28,191 bases of DNA. Origin: JAYQKL01 sp049889535 (GTDB lineage Bacteria; Pseudomonadota; Alphaproteobacteria; RS24). Shown here piece by piece: positions 16,479-24,309 of the stretch. Positions within the stretch are counted from its first letter, which is position 1. Each line of letters starts with the position of its first letter. A model generated the notes under the pieces. That model saw nothing but the letters and a program-made list of their open reading frames with translations, was not told the origin of the DNA and made no database searches. Both the position numbers and the translations under genes were made by a program. The DNA lies in contig JBMHDF010000007.1 of the NCBI GenBank assembly GCA_049889535.1, forward strand, positions 1-28,191, in the 5' to 3' direction.

Positions 16479-17711
16479 ATGGCTGTTTTCACATATGTTG
16501 GAACGCAAAAGGGGAAGAAAATAAAAGGCTCACTTGATGCGCCGACAATGTCGCGCGCGCGCGCGGAATTGCGTAAACAGCGCGTCAAAATCAACAAGAT
16601 TAAAGAGCAAAAAGAAAAGAAAAAAAGCGCGCTTGATATTCAAATCACATGGGGGCCATTCGGGTCAATTCCGGCAAAAGAAATTTTAATGTTCACCAAA
16701 AAACTCTCAACCATGATCCGCGCTGGTTTACCTATTTTGGACAGTTTCATAATGGTTGGTGACCAAACTAAAAACCCGAATATGAAGCGCACAATCAATG
16801 AAATGATTGCGGATTTAAATGAGGGTAAACCCCTCACGACAACTTTTCGCGCTCAAAGTCGGCATTTTGATAATGTCTATCTAAACATGATTGAAGCGGG
16901 CGAGGTTTCGGGTCAGCTTGATAAATTTATTGATAAGCTTGTCCAAATTCTAGAAAAACAGGCCAAGATTCGCGAGCGTATTAAATCTGCAATGTTTTAT
17001 CACACAACGCTTTTTGTGGTGACTTTGTTAATCACTATTTTCATGCTGACAAATGTGGTGCCAACTTTCCAAGAAATGTATGAAGGCATGGGCGCTGAGT
17101 TGCCAGGCCCGACGCAAGTGATTGTTGATGCCAGCCAATGGGTCGCCGATATTAATAATATTTTGGGTGTGCTGGGCGTGGTTTTTGGCACGCTTACATT
17201 TCATAAGCTTATGTGCCGTTATGTTGGCCTATATTTTATGGCTTGGTGCTGGGTTTTGCTAAAATTGCCGCTTTTTGGGGATATTGGCGTTAAAGCCGTT
17301 GTCGCCCGCTCTTCACTTTTAATGGCAAATTTATTCGCAGCTGGGGTAAGTGTTTTGGACACACTCGAAGTGTCAAAATCAGTAACCACAAATGTGCTTT
17401 TTTTACGCGCATTTGACCGCGTGAAAAAAGATGTCATGTCAGGTATTGAGCTTTCTGTTTTATTTAGCCAGGAAAAAGTTTTTCCATTGGCTTTCTCGCA
17501 GCTTATCGCAGTTGGCGAGCGGACGGGGAATATGGAAGAAATGCTCAATTCAATCGCGCAATATTATGAAGAAGAATTTGACGCTGTGGTTGAGGGGTTA
17601 TCGACCATTATTGAGCCTGTCATGATTGTTTTTGTCGGCGGTATGGTGGGGGCGATGGTTGTCGCGCTTTATCTGCCCATCTTCTCTGCTGGTGACTTGG
17701 CAGGGGGGTAA
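16479..17711 (+). CDS. pilC: Type IV pilus inner-membrane platform protein PilC (GspF family)
   Basis: Polytopic platform protein of 410 residues that links PilB to the growing pilus. Two GspF domains are visible, each with its family motif: MIRAGLPILDSF...LNMIEAGEVSGQLD (79-148) and LFAAGVSVLDTL...AVGERTGNMEEML (285-356). Hydrophobic segments lie at about 172-194, 226-263 and 380-400. It starts 19 bases after pilB with an AAAGGTGATGG ribosome site. The codons near its start contain an unusual (CG)7 tract. It is the last gene of this operon; no hairpin fits in the 6 bases before the convergent small gene. Confidence 0.94.
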   Translation: MAVFTYVGTQKGKKIKGSLDAPTMSRARAELRKQRVKINKIKEQKEKKKSALDIQITWGPFGSIPAKEILMFTKKLSTMIRAGLPILDSFIMVGDQTKNPNMKRTINEMIADLNEGKPLTTTFRAQSRHFDNVYLNMIEAGEVSGQLDKFIDKLVQILEKQAKIRERIKSAMFYHTTLFVVTLLITIFMLTNVVPTFQEMYEGMGAELPGPTQVIVDASQWVADINNILGVLGVVFGTLTFHKLMCRYVGLYFMAWCWVLLKLPLFGDIGVKAVVARSSLLMANLFAAGVSVLDTLEVSKSVTTNVLFLRAFDRVKKDVMSGIELSVLFSQEKVFPLAFSQLIAVGERTGNMEEMLNSIAQYYEEEFDAVVEGLSTIIEPVMIVFVGGMVGAMVVALYLPIFSAGDLAGG

Positions 17712-17717
17712 AAAGCC

Positions 17718-17954
17718 TCAAGCTTGCTCTAATGGTGCGCCATCACCGCACCAATCATCTTCAAAAGTGCGTGGCCAGCTTGTGCCATTATCCACCGTCT
17801 CATCAAGCATGGCTGGTGAAGGCGCATGGCGGCGGCAGAGACCTTCAGGCGTTTTGGTGGGCTGTTCAATCAGACTCGCATCCCAATATCGGCAATGGCG
17901 GCAATGCACAATCGGCACTGAGGCTGGCGGTGGGGTAAATTCTTGCTTATCCAT
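17718..17954 (-). CDS. Small four-cysteine protein, unknown function
   Basis: A 78-residue protein with Cys18-x2-Cys21 (HCRHCRYWD), Cys40 (GLCRRHAPSP) and Cys69 (DDWCGDG), plus a WPRT segment at 60-63. The spacing recalls a widespread small hypothetical family of bacteria and phages, with the pattern CxxCxxW/F ... GxCRRxxP ... WP ... WCG, likely binding one zinc or iron. No function is known to me. An AGCAGG ribosome site precedes the ATG. It lies tail to tail with pilC, 6 bases apart, and head to head with the moxR operon. Confidence 0.7.
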   Translation of the reverse strand: MDKQEFTPPPASVPIVHCRHCRYWDASLIEQPTKTPEGLCRRHAPSPAMLDETVDNGTSWPRTFEDDWCGDGAPLEQA

Positions 17955-17964
17955 AAGCGACCTG

Positions 17965-17994
17965 CTGACTTTTTAACACAGAAATATATATTAT
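17965..17994 (+). promoter_or_regulatory. Candidate promoter of the moxR operon
   Basis: CTGACT (17965-17970) and TATTAT (17989-17994) form a sigma-70-like pair with an 18-base spacer in the 120-base divergent spacer between the four-cysteine gene and moxR. The AT-rich core is nearly symmetric, so it might also serve the minus strand. The rest of the spacer, up to the moxR ATG at 18075, shows nothing else clear. Confidence 0.35.
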
Positions 17995-18074
17995 ATCATG
18001 TCGCTTTTTTGTGGCATCATTTTTTGGTTAAATATGCAGGGCCAAATATCGGTCTAAATGGTTAAGGTTAAGTT

Positions 18075-18977
18075 ATGCGTTCACTTCCAGCACAGGTTAT
18101 TGACGAAGTTGCAAAAATTATCAGAGATAAAGAGTCACAAATCACGCTTGCTTTAGCGGCTTTTATTTCAGGCGGTCATGTTTTAATTGAAGACGCGCCT
18201 GGCACAGGTAAAACAACACTGGCGCGGGCTTTGGGGCATCATCTCAGCCTAGATTGGAAGCGCTTGCAATGCACCAATGACACTATGCCCTCTGATATTT
18301 TGGGGGTTAATATTTTTGATACCCAAACCGATAAATTTATTTTTCGGCAAGGGCCCGTTTTTGCGCAATTATTTTTAGCTGATGAATTAAATCGCGCCCC
18401 AAGTAAAAGCCAAAGCGCTTTGCTTGAAGCGATGGCCGAGCGTCAAGCGAGTATTGATGGTGTGGCCTATGAACTCCCCAAGCCCTTTATTATGATTGCC
18501 ACACAAAATCCTGGTGAGCAAATTGGTGTGTCGCCCTTGCCAGAGTCGCAACTTGATCGCTTTGCTGTGTCTTTTTCTCTTGGGCTGCCTTCTGCCGATA
18601 CTGAAATCGATTTATTGAGAGAGTTAAAAACTGGTGATGCGCTGGCACTTTTATCGGCGCCGATTATCACCACAGAGGCTTTTATCAATATCCAAAGACA
18701 AGCGCGGGAGGTGGAAGCGAGCGATACTATTTTGACCTATTTACAAACTCTGGCGACCCATATTCGGCAGGGTTTAATGCCTAATTTATCGGTGCGGGCG
18801 CTTATGCAAATAAAATCATTGGCACAATCTATGGCGCTCATAGAAGGGCGAACTTATGTGGTGCCTGAGGATATACAGGCTGTGATGGTGCCTGCTTTGC
18901 GCCATCGTTTGACCACAAAATCGCTTGAATTTGAAACCCGGCTGTCCGAACTTGTAACCGAGATAGCGGTGCCATAA
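18075..18977 (+). CDS. MoxR-type AAA+ ATPase
   Basis: Chaperone-like AAA+ ATPase of 300 residues. Walker A APGTGKTT is at 41-48, Walker B LFLADELNRAPSKSQSALLEAM at 99-120 and sensor 1 ATQNP at 142-146. The PLPESQLDRF segment (155-163) carries the arginine-finger region, and the C-terminal lid is at about 200-300. MoxR proteins are thought to help fold, insert metals into or activate partner proteins encoded next to them, typically DUF58/VWA proteins. Here the DUF58 gene follows with a TAATG overlap and a transglutaminase comes third, a common triad. The specific target is unknown. Confidence 0.93.
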   Translation: MRSLPAQVIDEVAKIIRDKESQITLALAAFISGGHVLIEDAPGTGKTTLARALGHHLSLDWKRLQCTNDTMPSDILGVNIFDTQTDKFIFRQGPVFAQLFLADELNRAPSKSQSALLEAMAERQASIDGVAYELPKPFIMIATQNPGEQIGVSPLPESQLDRFAVSFSLGLPSADTEIDLLRELKTGDALALLSAPIITTEAFINIQRQAREVEASDTILTYLQTLATHIRQGLMPNLSVRALMQIKSLAQSMALIEGRTYVVPEDIQAVMVPALRHRLTTKSLEFETRLSELVTEIAVP

Positions 18978-19918
18978 TGTTCCAAAAAATCGCTCAAAGT
19001 CTGCAATATCGCTTGCTGCACAAAAAAGGCTGGTTGGGCGGAAAAAAAACTTTGCGGCAGAGTGATTTGTTTATCATGCCTAATCATTATGGCTTCTATA
19101 TGGCTTTTTTGATTATGTCTGGTTTTGGTATTGGATATCGTGTGCAGAATAATTTTATCCTGATGGGCGTTATTTTTTTATTTCTGCTTTTTATGTTGTC
19201 GCTCATTTCTGCGGCTCGAAATTTACAGGGCATGCAGCTTCACATCAGCGCGGATGAGCGTTATTTCGCGCATCATGATATTCATGTCACCTGTCGATTC
19301 AAAAAACCCAATCCGGCTTATAATGTCTCTTTGCTCGGCGGCTTGGCAGGGCTGGTTCATATAGATTTATCTTCTGGGCTGGCGCTTTACCGTTTGCCAA
19401 TAAGCCAATTGCCGCGTGGGCAACACGCATTCCCAGCCCTGACCCTGCAAACGCGGTTTCCATTTGGTATTGTGCGCTGTTGGACGCGGTTAGCGCCGCC
19501 CATCGAGATTTTAGTCGCGCCCGTACCAGATGAGCGCGCGCTTTCGGCTTATCCGCGCATTGACCCGCAATTATATTTTGCCCGTGAAACCCATCAGGGT
19601 GCATCGCATGATGTTGAGGAATGGCAAGACCCGCGCCAATACCAAGATGGTGATTTACCATCGCGTATTGATTGGAAGCGCTTTGCAGCTAATCGGGAAT
19701 TACTTATTCGCGAATTTGAAACCTCTGGCACGGGTGATGTCTTATTGCAAATGCCCAAACATATGACCCGCGAGGCGGGTTTATCTTATTTATGTGGCGG
19801 GCTTTGTGTGAGCGAGCGCGCCGGGTTGAATGTCGTAATGCAGCTTGATGAGCGCGATTATTATATTTCTACCAAACAGCAATTTGATGAGGCGTTTCAT
19901 GTCCTTGCCTGTAGCTGA
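18977..19918 (+). CDS. DUF58 membrane-anchored protein
   Basis: A 313-residue protein with two N-terminal membrane segments (about 37-56 and 60-80) and a soluble part. The soluble part ends in the DUF58 signature DPRQYQDGDLPSRIDWKRFA (218-237), followed by a degenerate von Willebrand A-like region. DUF58 proteins usually act with MoxR ATPases, and this gene's ATG overlaps the moxR stop. No clear metal-binding DxSxS motif is visible after the DUF58 signature. A role in envelope maintenance is commonly supposed but not shown here. Confidence 0.88.
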   Translation: MFQKIAQSLQYRLLHKKGWLGGKKTLRQSDLFIMPNHYGFYMAFLIMSGFGIGYRVQNNFILMGVIFLFLLFMLSLISAARNLQGMQLHISADERYFAHHDIHVTCRFKKPNPAYNVSLLGGLAGLVHIDLSSGLALYRLPISQLPRGQHAFPALTLQTRFPFGIVRCWTRLAPPIEILVAPVPDERALSAYPRIDPQLYFARETHQGASHDVEEWQDPRQYQDGDLPSRIDWKRFAANRELLIREFETSGTGDVLLQMPKHMTREAGLSYLCGGLCVSERAGLNVVMQLDERDYYISTKQQFDEAFHVLACS

Positions 19919-21857
19919 GAGTATTTCTAAATCTGAAATGCAAACCAGTATTGGCTTGCTGTTTCTTGCGTTTTTGCCCATCGCGTTGGCTTTTGCGTTG
20001 CAAACGCATGGGCTGGTATTTGTCAATTGGCTGGCCATGTGGGCGCTTGTTGCCTTGCCCAAAAATAAATGGCGTCTGCTCGCGCTCATTGTGTCTATTC
20101 CTGCGACTTTATTGTTCATGCAGTTTTATCTCACCATCCCAAGTGATATTTTTTTCATGTCCCTTGTTTTGGTTTTTAGCGTGCCAGAACAATTAAACAA
20201 AGCGGGTTTGCCCAATCCTTTTAATCTTTTAGGCGTTATTTTTTCCGCGCTTTGCGTCATGGTCCTGTCGGTGAATTTGCTGGTCTTTGTTTTGATGCTG
20301 GTGAGTTGTGCTTTCTATATTGGGGTTTTTGTTTTACGCCATAATCGGATGCCGCTATCTGGTTTGCGTATTCGGCTGCTGCCTGTGATTGCCACTTTAG
20401 GTGGGGCATTTCTGGTAACGGTCATTTTATTTCTTTTGCTGCCGCGCCTCGATCTGCAGGAAATACCAAGTTTTCAGTTTGATCAGGCCAGCAGTGGGGT
20501 CACTGATAAACTCAATATGGGACGGTTTTCGTCGGTCATTACCCGTGAGGAGATTGCGTTTCGGGCATTTATGCCGCGCCCGCCTGAAAATGAGCCGCTT
20601 TATTGGCGGGTTTATTTGCTGACTGAAAATTATCAGGGTGAGTGGGTGCGCGGCATTGCGGACGCGCAAACAAAACAGCCAGTTACATTTCAAGCAGGTA
20701 GTCGGAAATATCAAATTCGTCATGCCAGCCCGTCTGTGAACTGGCTACCTGTGTTGGGCATGCCATCGGCGGAGGTTCTTTCACCGCAAATCCGCCAGAC
20801 GCGGGGTGGGGAACTGGTATCACAAAACAATCAAGCGCTGGCAGCCAAAGCTTGGCAGGTCAGTTCATTGACCAGCTATGATGATTTGGATTTACCTGAA
20901 ATCACGCAATTTGAAGGCAATCCAAAATTGCGGGCATGGGCGCAAACAAATCGCGCGCGGTTTCAACGCGATATTGATTTTATCAATTTTGTTTTGGCTT
21001 ATTTCAGCCGCGAGGGATTTTATTATAATTTACAAGCACCGCGTTTATCTGGCGATAAAGTGGATGCTTTCTTCTTTGACACGCGCATTGGCTATTGCAG
21101 TCATTATGCCATTGCCTTTACCAGCATTTTGCGAGCGGTGAATATCCCGGCCAATATTGTGGTGGGGTATTCTGGCGGCAGTTGGAATGAATTTGGCGAC
21201 TATATGGTTGTGCGCCAATCTGATGCGCATGCCTGGGTGGAAGCAAAGCCTGATAATATGGGTTGGCAGCGGTTTGACCCAACTCTTTTCGTGCCGTTTC
21301 AAGACCAAACAACGCGCAATTTATTGGCTGACACGCCAAACCCATTATTGAATACAAGAGAACCGACAAACGCCTTGAGCGCACGCTTTGCCATGTGGTT
21401 GCGCTGGGCGGATAGTTTTTTGGTTCAACTCAATAATGATATTGTGCTTTATAATGAACAAAGCCGCTCGGATTTATTTAAGTCTTTGAATCTCGAAAAG
21501 CTGATTAATTTTATTTTATTTTGGCTGGTTGTATCACTGGCGTTGGTTTCGCCTTTTGCCCTTTTACGCTGGTATTTGCTGCGTGATAGTTTGGTATCTT
21601 TGGATAAAAAATTTCTTAAAATTACCGCGCGACAAGGGGTTAGCCGTCAGCTTAATGAAGGTCGGTTGGATTTTGCCCGCCGCTATATTTCTCATTTATC
21701 GCAAAGTCAGAACATGAATAAGCAGCTTGAAGAAACCATAATGCGCTATATGCATTTTTGGTGCCGCTGTTATTTTTCCTCTCATAAAACGCAAAAAGCA
21801 GATATTAAATATATGTATGAAATTTTGCGTCAGATAGAAATCGCAGCGTCTCGATGA
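19899..21857 (+). CDS. TgpA-like membrane transglutaminase
   Basis: A 652-residue protein with the TgpA layout. An N-terminal block of about six membrane segments (residues 15-182) is followed by a periplasmic transglutaminase core, one more membrane segment (about 537-558) and a cytoplasmic tail like DUF4129. The catalytic triad is visible: Cys400 in IGYCSHYA, His444 in SDAHAWVE and Asp460 in FDPT. The start was moved from the upstream ATG at 19845 to ATG 19899, which has GAGG at a 6-base distance and overlaps DUF58 by 20 bases. In Pseudomonas the homologue is essential; the substrate is unknown. It ends 3 bases from the convergent RsbW-like gene. Confidence 0.92.
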   Translation: MSLPVAESISKSEMQTSIGLLFLAFLPIALAFALQTHGLVFVNWLAMWALVALPKNKWRLLALIVSIPATLLFMQFYLTIPSDIFFMSLVLVFSVPEQLNKAGLPNPFNLLGVIFSALCVMVLSVNLLVFVLMLVSCAFYIGVFVLRHNRMPLSGLRIRLLPVIATLGGAFLVTVILFLLLPRLDLQEIPSFQFDQASSGVTDKLNMGRFSSVITREEIAFRAFMPRPPENEPLYWRVYLLTENYQGEWVRGIADAQTKQPVTFQAGSRKYQIRHASPSVNWLPVLGMPSAEVLSPQIRQTRGGELVSQNNQALAAKAWQVSSLTSYDDLDLPEITQFEGNPKLRAWAQTNRARFQRDIDFINFVLAYFSREGFYYNLQAPRLSGDKVDAFFFDTRIGYCSHYAIAFTSILRAVNIPANIVVGYSGGSWNEFGDYMVVRQSDAHAWVEAKPDNMGWQRFDPTLFVPFQDQTTRNLLADTPNPLLNTREPTNALSARFAMWLRWADSFLVQLNNDIVLYNEQSRSDLFKSLNLEKLINFILFWLVVSLALVSPFALLRWYLLRDSLVSLDKKFLKITARQGVSRQLNEGRLDFARRYISHLSQSQNMNKQLEETIMRYMHFWCRCYFSSHKTQKADIKYMYEILRQIEIAASR

Positions 21858-21860
21858 GCT

Positions 21861-22301
21861 TTACTGAGGTAAATGCCAAATCATATCCAAACGATTGCCA
21901 TTATCATGGTGAGACCAACGCGCTTCATCAGATAATGATTTGATAAAATGAGTGCCGAGGCCACCCTCGCGCACTTCGTCTAATTTGCGTGGGACAATCT
22001 GGCTGATATCTACCAATGGGGCATTATCCTCAAGCACAATATGCAATTGTGCCTTTTGCTTTTGAACAATCAATGTAAGTTGTTCGTCTTTATCCTTTTT
22101 GACCTCTTTGGCCGATGATTGCTTGAACGCATGTTGGATAATATTTTGCGCGGCCTCGTCTGTTGCCAGCAATATATCTTGAATTTTTTCTGCCGCTTGC
22201 GGAGATTTGAGCGCGGCTTTAAGAGCTTTTGACAAAGCGCGACGGATCACGCGCAATGCGGAAATTTCTGCATCTACAGTGATCCGAAGTATTTCTGTCA
22301 T
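21861..22301 (-). CDS. RsbW/SpoIIAB-like serine kinase (anti-sigma factor type)
   Basis: A 146-residue HATPase_c_2 protein. The N-box is ATDEAAQNIIQHAF (46-59, Glu49 and Asn53), the G1 box LEDNAP (90-95) and the G2 region REGGLGTHFIKSL (111-123). Such kinases bind a sigma factor or other target and phosphorylate a STAS partner. The two upstream genes of the same operon encode just that: a STAS protein and a PP2C phosphatase. GGAG lies about 10 bases before the ATG. No sigma factor gene is nearby, so the target is unknown. Confidence 0.88.
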   Translation of the reverse strand: MTEILRITVDAEISALRVIRRALSKALKAALKSPQAAEKIQDILLATDEAAQNIIQHAFKQSSAKEVKKDKDEQLTLIVQKQKAQLHIVLEDNAPLVDISQIVPRKLDEVREGGLGTHFIKSLSDEARWSHHDNGNRLDMIWHLPQ

Positions 22302-22319
22302 AGGGCGCAGGCTCCATTC

Positions 22320-23558
22320 TTATTTCCCGATGCCCAAAAGGGTCAGGTCGTCATGAATCATATCAGAGTTTTCATATATCTCATTCACAACCGCATCAAT
22401 TTGCTGTGAAAGCGGCGTTTGATTATGGTGTAAAAGCATTTTACCCAATTGGTCTGCCCCCAACATCTGGCCGTCGGTTTTCGCTTCTGTTAAACCATCG
22501 GTAAAAGCAAAAAAACGCGCCTGCGATAAATCAATTATGTCCGTTTTAATATCAGATAGCTCAATATCCATAATGCCGAGCGGGTGCAAATGCGCGCCAA
22601 TGGTTTTGATGTCCTTGTCCTGTGTCAAAATCAAAGCTGGCTCATGACCGGCATTGCAAATATGAATTTTTTGGGTTTTGGCATCATAAAAACCTATAAT
22701 CGCGGTGACAAACATCCCATTACTTGCGGTTTCGGTTAATTCGCGGTTCATTTCGTAAATCAGTGTGGGGGTGTCAGGGAGCGCACGGCTGAGGCTACGA
22801 AACAGGCTATGCGTTTTCGCCATGACCAATGCGGCGTTAATGCCTTTCCCAGAAACATCACCGAGACAAAAATAAAGCCGCTCTTGTCGTTCTACATAAT
22901 CGTAAATATCACCCGAGACCCCTTTTTTGGGAATATTGCGGCCATAGGCAAATCTATGCGGGGATTGAGGGAACAGGCTTTCTTGCACGCGGGCGGCCAT
23001 ACGCACATCTTGATTTGTTTTTTCGGCTTCAATCAGGTTTTCAGTCATTTCCGAATTCGCCAATGCCAGCGCCGCCGCATTGGCCAGCACAGTGACAAGA
23101 GCGGCGTCTTCTTGCTCAAATAACGGGTTTTCCCCTAATCGATTAATCAATTGTAGGGCGCCATAAGTTTTGTTTTGCACAATCACTGGTGCGCAAATCA
23201 TGGATTTAGTGATGAAGCCAGTTTCGCTATCGACGGACATATTAAAATGAGCGTCATTTTGGCAATCTGCAATAAATTGGGTTGTGCCGGTGCGGATCAC
23301 CCGCCCAACAATGCCTTTATCTTTTTCAAATGCCAGACCAGTAATATCGACAGGCCCAAGGCATGCATGGCATTGAACCATTTCGTTTATGTCATCTAAA
23401 AGAAAAAAACTTGCGGCCTCAGCATTGATTTGTTGTTGCACATAGCTCAGACCCTGTGTCAAAGCTTCCGATACATTTTTATTGGACGCAAAAGCCGACA
23501 TCATTCGAAAAATAATATCGAGCTGCGGATTAGAAGATGAAGTAGACACCATTGACAT
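22320..23558 (-). CDS. GAF-domain PP2C phosphatase (RsbU/SpoIIE type)
   Basis: A 412-residue soluble signalling phosphatase. The GAF sensor domain spans about 25-170, with APVIVQNKTYGALQLIN near its end. A coiled linker (170-195) leads to a SpoIIE-type PP2C domain (200-411). Metal-binding acidic residues are intact: VSGDIYDY (Asp217), CLGDVSGKG (Asp234), FTDGLTEA (Asp353) and HDDLTLL (Asp403/404). NAGHEP at 302-307 is also typical. It should dephosphorylate the STAS partner encoded just upstream in response to a ligand or redox cue sensed by GAF. The region 63-66 has CHAC, and Cys99 and Cys122 also lie in the GAF domain; a redox role is possible but unproven. Confidence 0.93.
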   Translation of the reverse strand: MSMVSTSSSNPQLDIIFRMMSAFASNKNVSEALTQGLSYVQQQINAEAASFFLLDDINEMVQCHACLGPVDITGLAFEKDKGIVGRVIRTGTTQFIADCQNDAHFNMSVDSETGFITKSMICAPVIVQNKTYGALQLINRLGENPLFEQEDAALVTVLANAAALALANSEMTENLIEAEKTNQDVRMAARVQESLFPQSPHRFAYGRNIPKKGVSGDIYDYVERQERLYFCLGDVSGKGINAALVMAKTHSLFRSLSRALPDTPTLIYEMNRELTETASNGMFVTAIIGFYDAKTQKIHICNAGHEPALILTQDKDIKTIGAHLHPLGIMDIELSDIKTDIIDLSQARFFAFTDGLTEAKTDGQMLGADQLGKMLLHHNQTPLSQQIDAVVNEIYENSDMIHDDLTLLGIGK

Positions 23559-23576
23559 TTAATTGACCATTAAGCT

Positions 23577-24161
23577 TTAAAATGTGCCTGGCTTAAAAGC
23601 TGGTGTTTCGGTCTCTCCCTCGGTTGGTTCTGTGTCTGAAATGATTTCGTTGTCACTGTCTTTTTTCATATCAGCAATCAGGTCGGCATCTGTTTCACCC
23701 TCATCTAAAGGCGATGTTTCCTCTTCTTGTGGTGCGCTTGGCATCTCAGATGGGCTCTCTGGGGGGCTACTTTTTGTCCCGATATCTTTTAAAATCTCAG
23801 CATCATCAAAACTGCCACTGTCAAAATCTGTAATATCTTCAACATCTGCAGGGCCAGTATTTTCACCAATTGGTAATAATTTTTCGAGATGTGCTAATTC
23901 TACTACACGTAGCAACTGTTCGCTGAGCCTACTTATGGTAAAAGGTATGTCGTTTTTGGCACAGCTTTGCATGGCGATAACCAGAAGCGATACGCCTGAT
24001 GAGTCAATATATGAGACCTGTGCACCATCAATATCAAAACTAGAGGATTCCTCAATATATTCAATAAGTTGAAGCTTTATATCGGGTGTGATTTCAAGAT
24101 CAATATCACCCGTTAAAATGAGCTTAAGTTGGTTTTCATGTTTTTTAAAATGAAAAGGCAT
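23577..24161 (-). CDS. STAS-domain anti-anti-sigma-like protein with acidic tail
   Basis: A 194-residue protein. Residues 1-98 form a STAS domain with the phospho-acceptor motif YIDSSGVSLL (Ser54 by analogy with SpoIIAA Ser58). Residues 104-186 are a low-complexity Asp/Glu/Ser/Pro-rich tail, probably disordered, which ordinary anti-anti-sigma factors (about 100-120 residues) lack. First gene of the minus-strand operon with the phosphatase and kinase (gaps of 18 bases each), so it is the presumed switch partner: kept inactive by the kinase and released by the phosphatase. It is transcribed away from the pilin gene. Confidence 0.88.
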   Translation of the reverse strand: MPFHFKKHENQLKLILTGDIDLEITPDIKLQLIEYIEESSSFDIDGAQVSYIDSSGVSLLVIAMQSCAKNDIPFTISRLSEQLLRVVELAHLEKLLPIGENTGPADVEDITDFDSGSFDDAEILKDIGTKSSPPESPSEMPSAPQEEETSPLDEGETDADLIADMKKDSDNEIISDTEPTEGETETPAFKPGTF

Positions 24162-24309
24162 AACCAGTCTTTCCTACAACCTATATTAGAAACTATTTAA
24201 ATATGTTTATTTCATATTTGCAAATAATTGTGAAATATAGTTAACTTAATTGTCTAGTAAGTTCATTCGCGCGTTGCGCGAAATTTATTTTGAGTTAAGG
24301 AGTACTCTC
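24162..24309 (+). promoter_or_regulatory. Divergent STAS-pilin spacer with 5' hairpin
   Basis: The 148-base AT-rich region drives two directions. For the pilin, TATAGT at 24236-24241 is a good -10 candidate without a clear -35. Downstream, TTCGCGC-GTT-GCGCGAA (24266-24282) is a perfect 7-bp inverted repeat that would form a GC-rich stem in the pilin leader RNA. AAGGAG at 24297-24302 is a strong ribosome site 7 bases before the ATG. No sigma-54 element was found. Confidence 0.5.

Noticed and set aside
10413..17711. Type II secretion system instead of a type IV pilus
   Set aside because: PilT with its AVRNLIRE motif and a pilin-type substrate are encoded nearby, and no GspC, GspD, GspG-K set is seen. 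The GspL-like topology of the first protein keeps a small doubt.
17626..17976. 116-codon plus-strand frame running from pilC into the spacer
   Set aside because: It overlaps pilC out of frame and is opposite the four-cysteine gene, with no ribosome site or recognisable domain.
19845..19898. Upstream start for the transglutaminase
   Set aside because: It would overlap DUF58 by 74 bases and has no ribosome site; ATG 19899 has GAGG at the right distance.
23584..24072. 162-codon plus-strand frame opposite the STAS gene
   Set aside because: Its Ser-rich sequence is the complement of the acidic STAS tail. The minus-strand frame has a clear STAS domain and fits the operon.
24250..24309. Upstream start for the pilin, 20 extra residues
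   Set aside because: It would bury the strong AAGGAG site and the hairpin inside the gene and give an overlong prepilin leader.
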